A stretch of 64,000 nucleotides of DNA, taken from contig NZ_JBAJHU010000007.1 of the NCBI RefSeq assembly GCF_036867415.1, positions 124,001 to 188,000 on the forward strand. Direction: 5' to 3'. Shown here in pieces: positions 8,389 through 17,110 of this stretch. Source of the stretch: Rossellomorea sp036867415 (GTDB lineage Bacteria > Bacillota > Bacilli > Bacillales > Bacillaceae_B). The translations under genes and the position numbers were made by a program. The notes beneath the pieces were generated by a model. That model was given only the letters and a program-made list of their open reading frames with translations. It did no database searches and was not told where the DNA came from. Within the stretch, counting starts at the first letter, position 1. Each line of letters opens with the position of its first letter.

Positions 8389-9201
8389 TTATTCCCCGCC
8401 ATTCCGGTTTAAAAACATATATGACACCATTCCCAATAAGAGAATCTTGTTCTGTTCAGAAAGACGATCGGACATCTCAATGATATCGTTATAAACACCG
8501 CGGAAGATCGTTGTGTATTCATGAGGGAATCTCCCATTATAGAAGTGTGCCCAAAGGTGACCGTTACCATCATGAAGGGTGAAGTCACCTGTGAAGCCGG
8601 AGCTTTTGACTTTTAGAAGTAAATCTCCTTCATTACTCCTCAGTTCCCCTTTTATATGAACCAGGCTCTTGAAATCTTCCTGGATGTATGACCCGGCCGG
8701 TTCCCCGCCAGGACCGAAGATTTCCACTATACTTTGTTTGAAGCCTTTTCGAACGCATTTAAATACAACATTCCCCTTGCTTGAGGTGAAGACGATTTCA
8801 ATCGGGAAAAATGTGATCAAAGAAGTCTTATAAAAGATGACCGGGTAAGCCCACCAGGGAACCTTTTTCAAATGGACTGTGCCTATGAAACTACCGGTCT
8901 TTTCGAATACAAGCAGTCTTGGCAGCCAGGAAGCGTCCTTTTTTATCACAATATGATTCAGATCCACAATGTCTGCCTTTGATTCAGGAATGGCTGCATC
9001 CTTTACTTTGTTGAAATTACGCCGGCTGGCGATTGCCATTCCAAGCATCATAAATGAAGGTAATAACAGCAGAACCGACTCCATCCATTGCTCAGCCGAA
9101 TCGGGTTTGGTCATCGCAACAAACCCGCCTCCAAACATCAGGAGGGCGATGAATACGATACTGGCAGCCTTTTCCCTTCGTTTGTACATATTTGCAATCA
9201 T
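8389..9201 (-). CDS. Membrane-anchored protein of unknown function
   Basis: 270 residues. Two hydrophobic helices lie near the N-terminus (about 14-33 and 41-58), followed by a soluble part rich in beta strands (residues 75-245, e.g. GSFIGTVHLKKVPWWAYPV and VKSSGFTGDFTLHDGNGHLW). The C-terminal segment ends in a hydrophobic LLLGMVSYMFLNR. The strand pattern loosely recalls LURP-one/tubby-like scramblase folds, but this is only an impression. ATG at 9201 has GAGG seven bases upstream and overlaps the stop of a 25-codon frame. I do not recognise the family. Confidence 0.7.
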   Translation of the reverse strand: MIANMYKRREKAASIVFIALLMFGGGFVAMTKPDSAEQWMESVLLLLPSFMMLGMAIASRRNFNKVKDAAIPESKADIVDLNHIVIKKDASWLPRLLVFEKTGSFIGTVHLKKVPWWAYPVIFYKTSLITFFPIEIVFTSSKGNVVFKCVRKGFKQSIVEIFGPGGEPAGSYIQEDFKSLVHIKGELRSNEGDLLLKVKSSGFTGDFTLHDGNGHLWAHFYNGRFPHEYTTIFRGVYNDIIEMSDRLSEQNKILLLGMVSYMFLNRNGGE

Positions 9202-9275
9202 AATAGATCCTCAACATAAAAGATAATCCGGTTCGTAACAGGATCGGTCATTCTTAGCTCAATCAGTGAAATCAT
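9198..9275 (-). CDS. Possible 25-codon upstream ORF coupled to the membrane protein gene
   Basis: AAGGAG lies nine bases before an ATG at 9275 that opens a frame of 25 codons (begins MISLIELRMTDPV). Its TGA overlaps the ATG of the next gene in the ATGA arrangement. The ribosome site and coupling suggest it is translated, perhaps as a leader. There is no homology I recognise, and it could be chance. Confidence 0.35.
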   Translation of the reverse strand: MISLIELRMTDPVTNRIIFYVEDLL

Positions 9276-9318
9276 GCGATGGCACTCCTTTATTCACTAG
9301 TTTCATATGTACAACTTT

Positions 9319-9858
9319 CTATAAATCTTCTACATACCCCTTGTACTCACTACCCGCCAGTATCTCCCCGGCATCCATATCTGTCCATTCATTTATCGGC
9401 ATATCTCCATTGTCTTTTAGGTAACTCTGCAAAATAAGAAAGCCCATCCGGTAGTTAGTCCACTTTGGAATGTTCATGGAGGCATATCCACTTTCCCACA
9501 CATAGTAAATCTCGAACTGAGACGTACTGCCGTAATCTTTTAATAGAGAAAAAGAAACTTCAAGCCCCTTATCATCGCCCTTTTTAGTCCAAGGGACTTC
9601 AACTCCCCTCAAAAACGACAAAGTCCAACAAAGAATCATAACCTAAACCGGCCTCCATCAGTACCGAATGGTGGTATTCATGCGCAGTCGTATACGACTG
9701 CCTTCCAACTTGATAAGAAGGGGCAAGCATGAGCAAAATCACGTTATCATCCAATGTCCAAGCCGCGAAGCCACCCATGCCCTTCATCGTGGCTTCAGGA
9801 TTGACCGGCAGGATATAGACGGTTATGTCCCCACCCTCAAAAATCTTGATGATAAACC
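9319..9858 (-). pseudogene. DUF2268 putative Zn-protease remnant
   Basis: The C-terminal portion of a DUF2268 protein (predicted zinc-dependent protease) survives in two frames. The first frame carries GGDITVYILPVNPEATMKGM and the metal motif HEYHH, and ends after LLDFVVFEG. The second frame resumes at GVEVPWTKKGDDKG and runs to the stop at 9319. About a dozen residues normally found between the two parts (the EGKADSFA region) are missing, so an out-of-frame deletion split the gene. The N-terminal half is absent and is replaced directly by an ABC-ATPase fragment, so a larger deletion also occurred. Not expected to be functional. Confidence 0.75.
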
Positions 9859-10054
9859 GTCACTGACCATGATATCCCCATCAAAGTTCTTTAAAATCCC
9901 GGACAGAATCTTCATTAATGTCGACTTCCCGGCCCCATTTGGGCCCACCAATCCATAGCAGCTTTTCTTCTTCAATTGTAAATTGAATACCGCTCAGTGC
10001 TAAGTTCGATCCATATCGCTTACTGACGTTGACAACTTCAATCAAAGCACGCAC
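9859..10054 (-). pseudogene. ABC transporter ATP-binding protein remnant
   Basis: Only the first ~65 codons remain: IEVVNVSKRYGSNLALSGIQ, then the Walker A motif GPNGAGKSTLMKILSGI. A one-base frameshift near 9961-9972, in the GAAGAAGAAAAG stretch just before Walker A, puts the two parts in different frames. Everything after the first beta-sheet region (Walker B, signature motif) is missing and the sequence passes straight into the DUF2268 remnant. The probable original start is GTG at 10054. The boundary with the next remnant is approximate, within about 15 bases. Confidence 0.75.
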
Positions 10055-10246
10055 TCATTTCATCACTTGGAATTTAATAAAAGTATTACGGTTTACTGGA
10101 TATACGAATAGTGCATGGCAAAAGTTTCAAGCAAGCAGTATTTTTACTTATTCTTGAGAACAACCATTGATTTTTGCCTTAATTCAAATTTCCAAACACG
10201 ATTATGTTAAAATTAAGTACACATTCATCAGAATAGGAGAATGACC

Positions 10247-10666
10247 ATGAAAAAAACGTTAGATCACATCGGCGTAGCCGTCAGAAATATAGAAGACACC
10301 ATTCAATTCTATGAAAATGTACTCGGGGCAACCCTGATCGACAGATACAGAAGTGATGCTAAAGGCGTCGAAAGCGAAATCGCAATTATGGAAGTGGAAG
10401 GTGCAAGGACAGAATTGCTTGCCCCGACGAATAATGTGACATCGCCTATTGCCCGCTTTATCAAACAAAAAGGGAAAGGTGTGCATCATATCGCTTACCG
10501 TGTAAATAACTTGGATGCTGCGATGAAAGAATTGGAACAGCTGGGAATTCGAGTTCTACAGGACAGTCTCCGAATCAATAAGCACGGAAGGCGATTGATT
10601 TATTTAAATCCTGCTGATACGGAAGGCACGATTGTGGAATATTGTGATTATCCGGATTTGTCATGA
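10247..10666 (+). CDS. mce: Methylmalonyl-CoA epimerase-like VOC protein
   Basis: 139 residues with the VOC fold. Motifs LDHIGVAVRNIEDTIQFYEN, KGKGVHHIAYRVNN and a C-terminal GTIVEYCDYP place the metal ligands (His near residue 6, His near residue 80, Glu near residue 130) as in methylmalonyl-CoA/ethylmalonyl-CoA epimerases, which interconvert the (R) and (S) forms for the mutase. No mutase or propionyl-CoA gene is nearby, so the exact substrate is inferred. The start is the second ATG (10247): AGGAG is eight bases away, whereas the ATG at 10241 is only one base from it. Confidence 0.75.
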   Translation: MKKTLDHIGVAVRNIEDTIQFYENVLGATLIDRYRSDAKGVESEIAIMEVEGARTELLAPTNNVTSPIARFIKQKGKGVHHIAYRVNNLDAAMKELEQLGIRVLQDSLRINKHGRRLIYLNPADTEGTIVEYCDYPDLS

Positions 10667-10739
10667 TGTGAAAACAGGTTTAAGGAATGGTTTGCTTGAT
10701 TTCATTCCGTACCTTGTCTTAATCATAATAACCAATCCC

Positions 10740-11516
10740 CTAACAGCGTTTCACCATCGTCTCTACCATCAACTTCATGAAGGAAACTGTCCTCTGATCT
10801 TCATTCCCTAATTCTCTCTGAATCCATTGAAACTCATCTTTTAAAAGAATCGCAATGCATTGAGCAGCCCTATTGTGTTGAGACGGCGTCATCAATTCGT
10901 AAATTTCAAGGATTTTATCCTGTTTCTCATTAGGCAAATCCCTATGGATGGTTTTTAATCCAAGGAGGGCTCGTTCACTTGCATACCCCGCCAACAGGAT
11001 CGTCGCTACATTCCTCATAGAATGACGCAGCATTTCAGTAGCCCACGTATGATTTCCTCTGTCTGCTGCTTTATTATGTTGAAACAGAAACCAAGAGGCG
11101 TCCAGCACACAGTTCCGGAAATCTTCATTGGTAATCGTCAGATGTTGAACTGCATTATATTTTTCCATGAGGTTGTCTGGATCATAGAGGACCTTGAAGA
11201 AATCCTTCTGTTGTATCGTTTTTTCCGTCACGGTGAACAAGTCGATATGAAGCCAATCATCATAGATTGCAATAATTTGTGGAGCAATGATGAAAATATC
11301 ATCGTAGAATATTAAGTCTTTATAAGCTTTGAGGTGATCGAGCCGCCTACCCAGAAAAGCCTTCTCCTCACCTTCTTCTACCAGGCAATAGAGATCTATA
11401 TCAGAATACTGATCATGCTCACTTCTCCCCATTGATCCCTTCAAGAAGATACTCAGGACACTTGGGTCCCCTTTTAAACTGACAGCCACTTTTTCTACCG
11501 CGATTTCCTGCCTCAT
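10740..11516 (-). CDS. Nucleotidyltransferase-fold protein
   Basis: 258 residues. Near residues 24-42 is the nucleotidyltransferase signature FLKGSMGRSEHDQYSDIDLY (G-S/G-R, then D-x-D), with a further Asp at IDLF near residue 93 completing the metal triad. This family includes aminoglycoside nucleotidyltransferases and MNT-type enzymes; a helical C-terminal part (about 130-258) is typical of the stand-alone chromosomal kind. The substrate is unknown. GGGGAG lies a few bases before the ATG at 11516. Single gene. Confidence 0.75.
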   Translation of the reverse strand: MRQEIAVEKVAVSLKGDPSVLSIFLKGSMGRSEHDQYSDIDLYCLVEEGEEKAFLGRRLDHLKAYKDLIFYDDIFIIAPQIIAIYDDWLHIDLFTVTEKTIQQKDFFKVLYDPDNLMEKYNAVQHLTITNEDFRNCVLDASWFLFQHNKAADRGNHTWATEMLRHSMRNVATILLAGYASERALLGLKTIHRDLPNEKQDKILEIYELMTPSQHNRAAQCIAILLKDEFQWIQRELGNEDQRTVSFMKLMVETMVKRC

Positions 11517-11668
11517 TTCCCTTCTCCCCTCTGTTCATAATAAATATCATGCCATTATACCAATTATTGGTTACGTTTCATAGATGTGAGAGAAATAGAT
11601 TAATATAAAAGGATTTATGGATATTTATGTTAAAATTAGAAGGAAAACCAGAAACGAGATGATGGTTC

Positions 11669-13204
11669 ATGCTGAACTTTGATTGTCTGAATGAAATAAC
11701 AGACATACAAAAATGGCAAGAAGCGTATACAGTGGAAATTGACAAACTCGATCAACTGTACCAAGAAGAAGAGCGTTTATATTATGAGATGTATTCAGAA
11801 GGAAAACAGTCTAACAGACTAGGTGAAATTACCACATTAAAGTATGAGTTAATGACAAATGAAAGACTTCTTGCAACATTGTCATCATGGAGAAAGAAGC
11901 TTTGGGAGGATGAAATTTGGAATAGGAGACTGGATGTATTTATATCCAAAATGAAACTTGAATCGCTGGATAGTCACCCGGAAGTTATAGAGATCCAGCA
12001 AAAATTACAAAAAAACTTAATGGAATACACGGTTGATTTAAATGGGAAAGAATATAATCTTGGTTTGGTTCATTCAAATATTATGGAGAATCCCGACAGG
12101 GAGCTTAGGAAGAAGCTGTTCCTTGAAGCGAAGAAAATCGGCAGAAATAATGAATCGTTATTTAGAATATTGATCCAAACCAGAAACAAATTAGCAAGAG
12201 CCCAGGGGTATACGGACTACTATCATTTCAGGTGCAGCATAAAGGAAATGAACATGAAAACATTCTTTAAGGAAATGAAAGAGTTAATCAAACATTCAGA
12301 AGAAACAATAGCTGAGTGGGATCAAAGAATTATCGAGAAGTTTGGATGGGAAAAGATTCATCATTATGACCAATATTTTTCAGCTTTTCATTTCAATACA
12401 ATTCATAGCACTGCTTTTACCTCAGATCGTATGGAAGAGGTGCTAAGCGATATAGTGAATGGCCTTGGACTCTCTATGGATCAGTTACCGGTAAAGATTG
12501 AGTGCATGGAGATACCCTATGGCGGTTTCTGCATAAATATCAATCCGGACGATCTTCGTCTGATTGTGAATAAACGAGATTCCTATTCAGTTTTCTTGTC
12601 AGGAATACATGAATTGGGTCATGTACTTGATGGGCATTTCAGTTCATATCATTATCCTGAACTTTACCGCTTCTATTCATCCATAGCCGCAGAAACAGTC
12701 GCAGAATTATTCCAAACCATAATGACGGACCATGATTTTCTAAAAAAGAATTTTGACATACACGATGACGTATTTTCGCAAATAAAAGAAATCAATCAAT
12801 TAACAGATATCACAATGTTAAAAATGAATTATTATTACAGTCTTGTGGAATTCGAATTATATAATGCTCCCGAGCGACCTATGCAAGATATAGCAAATGA
12901 GTCATACCGAACTGTATTCGGGTATGAGGGAGAAACATTCCATCCTGCCAGTGAGATGTTTTATATTGAAAACCCGGCATTTTTCCAAGATTACAATTAT
13001 GCTTTGGCGATTCGGGACATGATCCGTGACAAATTCCAGGTAACAAGCATCTATAAAGAAACTTACTTATTTCAAGAGCTTATTAAAACGTTCATTAAAC
13101 CAAACCAGCAATACACTTGGAATCAACGCTTAGAAAAGCTTTGTGGTGAACCTCATACCTTCGCGTATTTGAGGAATTCATTGGGAAGTGTGACAAATCA
13201 ATAA
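11669..13204 (+). CDS. M3 family oligoendopeptidase-like metallopeptidase
   Basis: 511 residues, somewhat shorter than PepF (~600). The zinc motif is GIHELGHVLDGH near residues 312-322, with the downstream glutamate in AAETVAELFQT about 25 residues later, as in peptidase family M3. The N-terminal 250 residues are helical, as in the family's substrate-enclosing half. It probably degrades cytoplasmic oligopeptides. The ribosome site (GAGATGATGG) is weak for the ATG at 11669; no better in-frame start is seen. It stands alone between two minus-strand genes. Confidence 0.85.
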   Translation: MLNFDCLNEITDIQKWQEAYTVEIDKLDQLYQEEERLYYEMYSEGKQSNRLGEITTLKYELMTNERLLATLSSWRKKLWEDEIWNRRLDVFISKMKLESLDSHPEVIEIQQKLQKNLMEYTVDLNGKEYNLGLVHSNIMENPDRELRKKLFLEAKKIGRNNESLFRILIQTRNKLARAQGYTDYYHFRCSIKEMNMKTFFKEMKELIKHSEETIAEWDQRIIEKFGWEKIHHYDQYFSAFHFNTIHSTAFTSDRMEEVLSDIVNGLGLSMDQLPVKIECMEIPYGGFCININPDDLRLIVNKRDSYSVFLSGIHELGHVLDGHFSSYHYPELYRFYSSIAAETVAELFQTIMTDHDFLKKNFDIHDDVFSQIKEINQLTDITMLKMNYYYSLVEFELYNAPERPMQDIANESYRTVFGYEGETFHPASEMFYIENPAFFQDYNYALAIRDMIRDKFQVTSIYKETYLFQELIKTFIKPNQQYTWNQRLEKLCGEPHTFAYLRNSLGSVTNQ

Positions 13205-13255
13205 CTGCCAATCTATTTAGCATACTCAGACCAAAACGATATGGACAAATCCAAC

Positions 13256-13717
13256 TCATTGCAGTAATGAATAATAATAGCGTGCATCCTGAAATGCAGC
13301 GGTCACATCAATGGATGTGACTATGCTGTTGTAAAATGCGATACCTGCTAATGAAGCAATGATAATGAGATGGCTTCCTTTAAACATTTGTTTATTTTTC
13401 TTAAAAATAACGAGTGTCGTAATCAATACGAGCAAGAAGTAGACGGCCGAAATGATTAATTCAAACAGGTGTAAATTGATATCTTCGACAGAATTTCTAA
13501 AACGTTCCAGTTCTATTTCATTTCCTTTGGTCTCTTTAATAACCATAAGATGATCTTGATGTCCGACACTCCAGGTAAAAGAGTTATTATCTTTTATTAC
13601 GGAATATTGGTAGCCTCCAGCTTTTTGTGAGGCTACTACAAATGGGGCAGCCGCAAACGTTTTAGGCATGAGTAAGACAGATGCCATCATGAATAATATT
13701 ATCATTTTAGTTTTCAC
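13256..13717 (-). CDS. Small membrane protein with signal peptide, unknown function
   Basis: 153 residues. GTG at 13717 is chosen because GGAG lies nine bases before it and it gives a clean signal peptide (MKTKMIILFMMASVLLMPKT ending FAAA); an ATG 15 bases upstream sits directly on its only AAGG. After an extracellular segment (about 30-85) come two membrane helices (about 88-110 and 118-137). The family is not recognised. It stands alone. Confidence 0.6.
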   Translation of the reverse strand: MKTKMIILFMMASVLLMPKTFAAAPFVVASQKAGGYQYSVIKDNNSFTWSVGHQDHLMVIKETKGNEIELERFRNSVEDINLHLFELIISAVYFLLVLITTLVIFKKNKQMFKGSHLIIIASLAGIAFYNSIVTSIDVTAAFQDARYYYSLLQ

Positions 13718-13947
13718 ATACTTCGGCTCCATCCTTATCTAACTATAATTCATTTGTACACTTTCATGAGAGATTAATGCTAAGCGAGATAAGTCAATTC
13801 ATCTTAATAATAATACTCCCACTGAATCATTATTGTATCATGATTTTGGATTATAAGTTCTTTGAATCAACAAACTTCCCCACTATTTCGAAAATTGCAT
13901 ATCTAATAATCACAGGGAAGTCCCCCATTTTTTCGGTCATGATGTTT

Positions 13948-13976
13948 TTGATTAAGCTTTCCTTTTATGAAATAAT
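13948..13976 (+). promoter_or_regulatory. Probable sigma-A promoter for the yibE/yibF pair
   Basis: TTGATT (13948-13953), a 17-base spacer and AATAAT (13971-13976), about 75 bases upstream of the TTG start at 14051. The rest of the 13733-14050 gap is AT-rich and shows no convincing gene. Confidence 0.45.
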
Positions 13977-14050
13977 AAAAACTTATTCAACAAATTTCAT
14001 TGAAGATATTACTACTATATTAATTCCCCCCGGACGATGGAGGTATCATT

Positions 14051-15196
14051 TTGTTCGCAAAGCTTACCAGATTAAAATTACAAAAAACGTCAATTAAACA
14101 ACTTTTCTTCTACATAATCCTCACACTTAGTGCTACCACTTCACTATATTTCGTTTTTCATAATCATGACTTCTATGATCGCCCAATTGCGGAAGTGATC
14201 AATACTAAGACAGAGAAGACAACTGAAATGACTGACATGAACGGAAATAATGATCGGCAGTACTTCCAGAAAATCGTTGCCGAGATGAAAAACGGAGAGT
14301 ATAGCGGTTTCGAAATTCAATTAACTAATGAGTATTCAGACTCCGGTGCATATGATCAAGAGTATCAGCCTGGGGACGAATTATTCGTTTCGGTTGACGA
14401 TCTAAAGGATGATAACAAAGTTCTGACCGGCTACATAGAAGACGTTAAGCGGGATAAATACCTGATGATCATCGGTTGGGTTTTTATTCTCCTCTTATTG
14501 TTTGTAGGTAAGAAACAGGGGTTATTCTCCTTGATCACTCTGGGCGTGAACTCCATCATATTGTCTTATGCATTGGACATTTACCTGAGATCCGAGGGTA
14601 TCAGCCTAATGATTGTATGCGGTATCGGCGTCATATTTTTTACCGCCATATCTCTGTTATTGGTGAATGGCTTTAATGAAAAGACTTATGCCGCAGTGGC
14701 GGCGACGCTGATTGTCACATTCACGACACTATTGATCAGCTTTATCGTTGTGAAGGCAACCTCCGGAAATGGGCTCAAATATGAGGAAATGCAATTTTTA
14801 ACCCGTCCGTATGAAATGGTGTTCATGGCGGGAATCCTGGTAGGCTGTTTAGGTGCAGTGATGGATGTGGCGATTACACTATCCTCCTCCATCTTCGGTT
14901 TGTATGAGAAGGATCCCGCAATTTCCATTAAAGCCTTAAGAAAGTCAGGGTTTGATATAGGCAAGGATATTATGGGGACGATGACGAACATCCTATTTTT
15001 CGTTTATATAAGCGGTGCCATCCCCATGCTCATATTATTTTTTAAAAATGCTTCACCACTTGGTTTCACACTATCCATGAACCTTTCACTGGAAATGGCA
15101 AGGGCTTTGACCGGCGGTATCGGCATAACACTGGCAATCCCGATCGGCATCTATACTTCCATCTTTTTTGTCAATCGAAAGAGGGCTGGACAATGA
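14051..15196 (+). CDS. YibE/F family membrane protein (first of a pair)
   Basis: 381 residues. One membrane helix near the N-terminus (about 18-37) is followed by an extracytoplasmic stretch (40-135) with an OB-like segment YQPGDELFVSVDDLKDDNKV, then seven or so helices with the family signature GCLGAVMDVAITLSSSIF and GKDIMGTMTNILFFVYISGA. YibE/F proteins are predicted permeases; a transported substrate is not established. Start: TTG at 14051 with GGAGG seven bases upstream. The end overlaps the next gene by four bases (ATGA), so the two form a coupled operon. Confidence 0.85.
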   Translation: MFAKLTRLKLQKTSIKQLFFYIILTLSATTSLYFVFHNHDFYDRPIAEVINTKTEKTTEMTDMNGNNDRQYFQKIVAEMKNGEYSGFEIQLTNEYSDSGAYDQEYQPGDELFVSVDDLKDDNKVLTGYIEDVKRDKYLMIIGWVFILLLLFVGKKQGLFSLITLGVNSIILSYALDIYLRSEGISLMIVCGIGVIFFTAISLLLVNGFNEKTYAAVAATLIVTFTTLLISFIVVKATSGNGLKYEEMQFLTRPYEMVFMAGILVGCLGAVMDVAITLSSSIFGLYEKDPAISIKALRKSGFDIGKDIMGTMTNILFFVYISGAIPMLILFFKNASPLGFTLSMNLSLEMARALTGGIGITLAIPIGIYTSIFFVNRKRAGQ

Positions 15197-15954
15197 CTGT
15201 ACAACTGTGGCTTGCAGCCATTCTTTTCATATTAATGGTAGGAATCGGAGGGAAAAAGGGAGCAAGGTCCTTTGTTGCCTTATTCCTGAACTTCGGGGTG
15301 CTCCTTTTAGCCATCATCCTGATGAATGATCCACACATGAATCCAATCATCCTGACGCTATTCGCATGCGTCCTGATCAGTTGTATTTCCCTGTTTTTCA
15401 TCAGTGAAATCAATATCAAGACGGTGACCGCTTTCATTTCCACAATCATCACTACCGGTGCATTGCTTTTCTTCATTCTGATGTTGACCGACATGGCTAT
15501 GATCCAGGGCTTCAGCGAGGAAGAAATCGAAGAAATCGGTGCGTTTTCCCTTTTTGTTGGAGTGGATTTTGTGAAAATCGGTGCAGCTATGATCATCATG
15601 AGTACGATCGGCGCTATCATTGATTTATCGATTTCCATTTCATCCCCGATGCGCGAAATCTATTTTCACAATCCATCAATCAGCAGAAAAGACCTTTTCA
15701 TATCTGGACTGAGTATCGGAAGGGATATCCTCGGGACTAGCACCAATACATTGTTCTTTGCCTTCTTCGGAGGATACATGGCCCTTCTGATCTGGTTTAA
15801 GGACTTGTCCTATTCCATAGGAGAAATCGTCAATTCCAAGGTATTCAGTTCGGAAATGATCTTTATTGGATCTGCCGGCATCGGGGTAGCATTGGCAATA
15901 CCGGTCACTTCTTGGATCACGGCTTATTACTTGGTAAAGAAGCGTTCTGGATAG
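15193..15954 (+). CDS. YibE/F family membrane protein (second of a pair)
   Basis: 253 residues, about seven membrane helices, with no long extracytoplasmic segment. It repeats the signature of its partner: STIGAIIDLSISISSPMREI and GRDILGTSTNTLFFAFFGGY. It is presumably the other half of a two-subunit permease, as paired YibE/YibF genes are common in Firmicutes. ATG at 15193 lies inside the last codons of the first gene. Confidence 0.85.
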   Translation: MTVQLWLAAILFILMVGIGGKKGARSFVALFLNFGVLLLAIILMNDPHMNPIILTLFACVLISCISLFFISEINIKTVTAFISTIITTGALLFFILMLTDMAMIQGFSEEEIEEIGAFSLFVGVDFVKIGAAMIIMSTIGAIIDLSISISSPMREIYFHNPSISRKDLFISGLSIGRDILGTSTNTLFFAFFGGYMALLIWFKDLSYSIGEIVNSKVFSSEMIFIGSAGIGVALAIPVTSWITAYYLVKKRSG

Positions 15955-16029
15955 CAGGGACGCCTCTGCAGTAATGGCTGAATGCTGCACTGATCAATAC
16001 ACCCTAAATAATGTCATCTGGACAAGGAT

Positions 16030-16073
16030 AAAAATTAAAAAGTGACGGTTCTCTTCAGCAGAAGAACCGTCTT
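16030..16073 (-). terminator. Terminator between convergent genes
   Basis: GACGGTTCT (16044-16052) pairs with AGAACCGTC (16063-16071). The minus-strand tail CACTTTTTAATTTTT makes it a good terminator for the cupin gene, and it may also stop the yibE/yibF message. Confidence 0.75.
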
Positions 16074-16079
16074 AACGCC

Positions 16080-16997
16080 TCATTCCCAAAGACCACCAAA
16101 ATACTTCCGCCCCTGCTCCGCGTACTCAGCAGTCATCGCATCGGCTTTCGTTTCATGGATAGTACCTTTCGGATGTTGAGGCGGTGCATAGATCGAGTAT
16201 AGCTTCAGTTGCTCATTACCGGTATTGGTGAGGTTATGCCACGTCCCAGCTGGTATCACAATCGCGAAATCTTCCTCCACGTAACGCTTGTATCTCAAGT
16301 TATTCTCGCCATCTCCCATCTGAACAAAACCCTGCCCTTGTTCGATACGAAGGAATTGATCAAGCTCAGGATGCACTTCAAGTCCAATATCTTCGCCGAC
16401 ATTGATGCTCATCAACGTTACTTGCAGATGTTCGCCGGTCCAGATTGCTGTACGAAATGTATTGTTTTGCACTGTCGCGTCGTCTATGTTCACTGTGAAC
16501 GGCTCAGGTCCGAAATCCAGTCGATTCCCCCCCGTTGTTCCCATGTGGCTTAACTGCTTTGCATGTTCCCATTCCCTCTTGCAGGCTTCCGAAAACACTT
16601 CATAAATCTCAGGATGCTGGGTGATCAAGGTGCCCACCCTGTAGTGTTCATAGCTCTCCAATTCTGCTTCATAACCTTTTTCTAAGCCATCCTGATAGCT
16701 TTGAAAAGGAATTTGCACAAACTGATACGTAGGCTGCACACCCGTCATTAAAGTGTAAAAATTCGTCAATTGCACCCACTGTTCTCTTTCGTTTTCAGCT
16801 ATCTGAACAAGCTGATTTCTGTGCTCTTCATCTGGCGCTGCATGGGCTAGCCGGCTGTAAAAATCAACTGCAGAAGCCTTGCCTATGATACCTTGGAGGA
16901 GGATCTCCGCTGTCTGCTGATGGCTTCCCTGACCTGCCGCCATAAAGTTCAGGTGGTTTTGATTCAAGTAAGTATGATATGGATCATGCATCTTCAC
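16080..16997 (-). CDS. Ferritin-like/cupin fusion protein
   Basis: 305 residues in two domains. Residues ~20-150 are helical, with Glu/His pairs spaced as in ferritin-like proteins (ENEREQW, ELESYEHY, REWEHAKQL). Residues ~165-280 are a cupin barrel: motif one GLEVHPELDQFLRIEQGQG, with the second histidine of the usual HxH replaced by other residues (HPELDQ), and motif two IPAGTWHNLTNTG. Small cupins of this HPxxDQ type often resemble mannose-6-phosphate isomerase and bind a metal. The role is unknown; iron or manganese handling or stress protection is a guess. The start could also be the ATG at 16991. Confidence 0.75.
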   Translation of the reverse strand: MKMHDPYHTYLNQNHLNFMAAGQGSHQQTAEILLQGIIGKASAVDFYSRLAHAAPDEEHRNQLVQIAENEREQWVQLTNFYTLMTGVQPTYQFVQIPFQSYQDGLEKGYEAELESYEHYRVGTLITQHPEIYEVFSEACKREWEHAKQLSHMGTTGGNRLDFGPEPFTVNIDDATVQNNTFRTAIWTGEHLQVTLMSINVGEDIGLEVHPELDQFLRIEQGQGFVQMGDGENNLRYKRYVEEDFAIVIPAGTWHNLTNTGNEQLKLYSIYAPPQHPKGTIHETKADAMTAEYAEQGRKYFGGLWE

Positions 16998-17064
16998 TCA
17001 TCCCTTTCAAATTTCCACTCGATATCATATGCTGAACTTGGGCAGATGTGCTATTGCTAAAAAT

Positions 17065-17104
17065 CGAAAATCGTCCATCTGTGCAATAAAGACACTGATG
17101 GACG
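17065..17104 (-). terminator. Terminator after the KinB-like kinase
   Basis: CGTCCATC (17072-17079) pairs with GATGGACG (17097-17104), with the minus-strand tail ATTTTCGATTTTT. Confidence 0.75.
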
Positions 17105-17110
17105 GTTTCA

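Noticed and set aside
13777..14097. A 106-codon plus-strand frame before the yibE gene
   Set aside because: It has no ribosome site, very AT-rich composition, and runs into the start of the first YibE/F gene in another frame; the TTG at 14051 with GGAGG is the real start.
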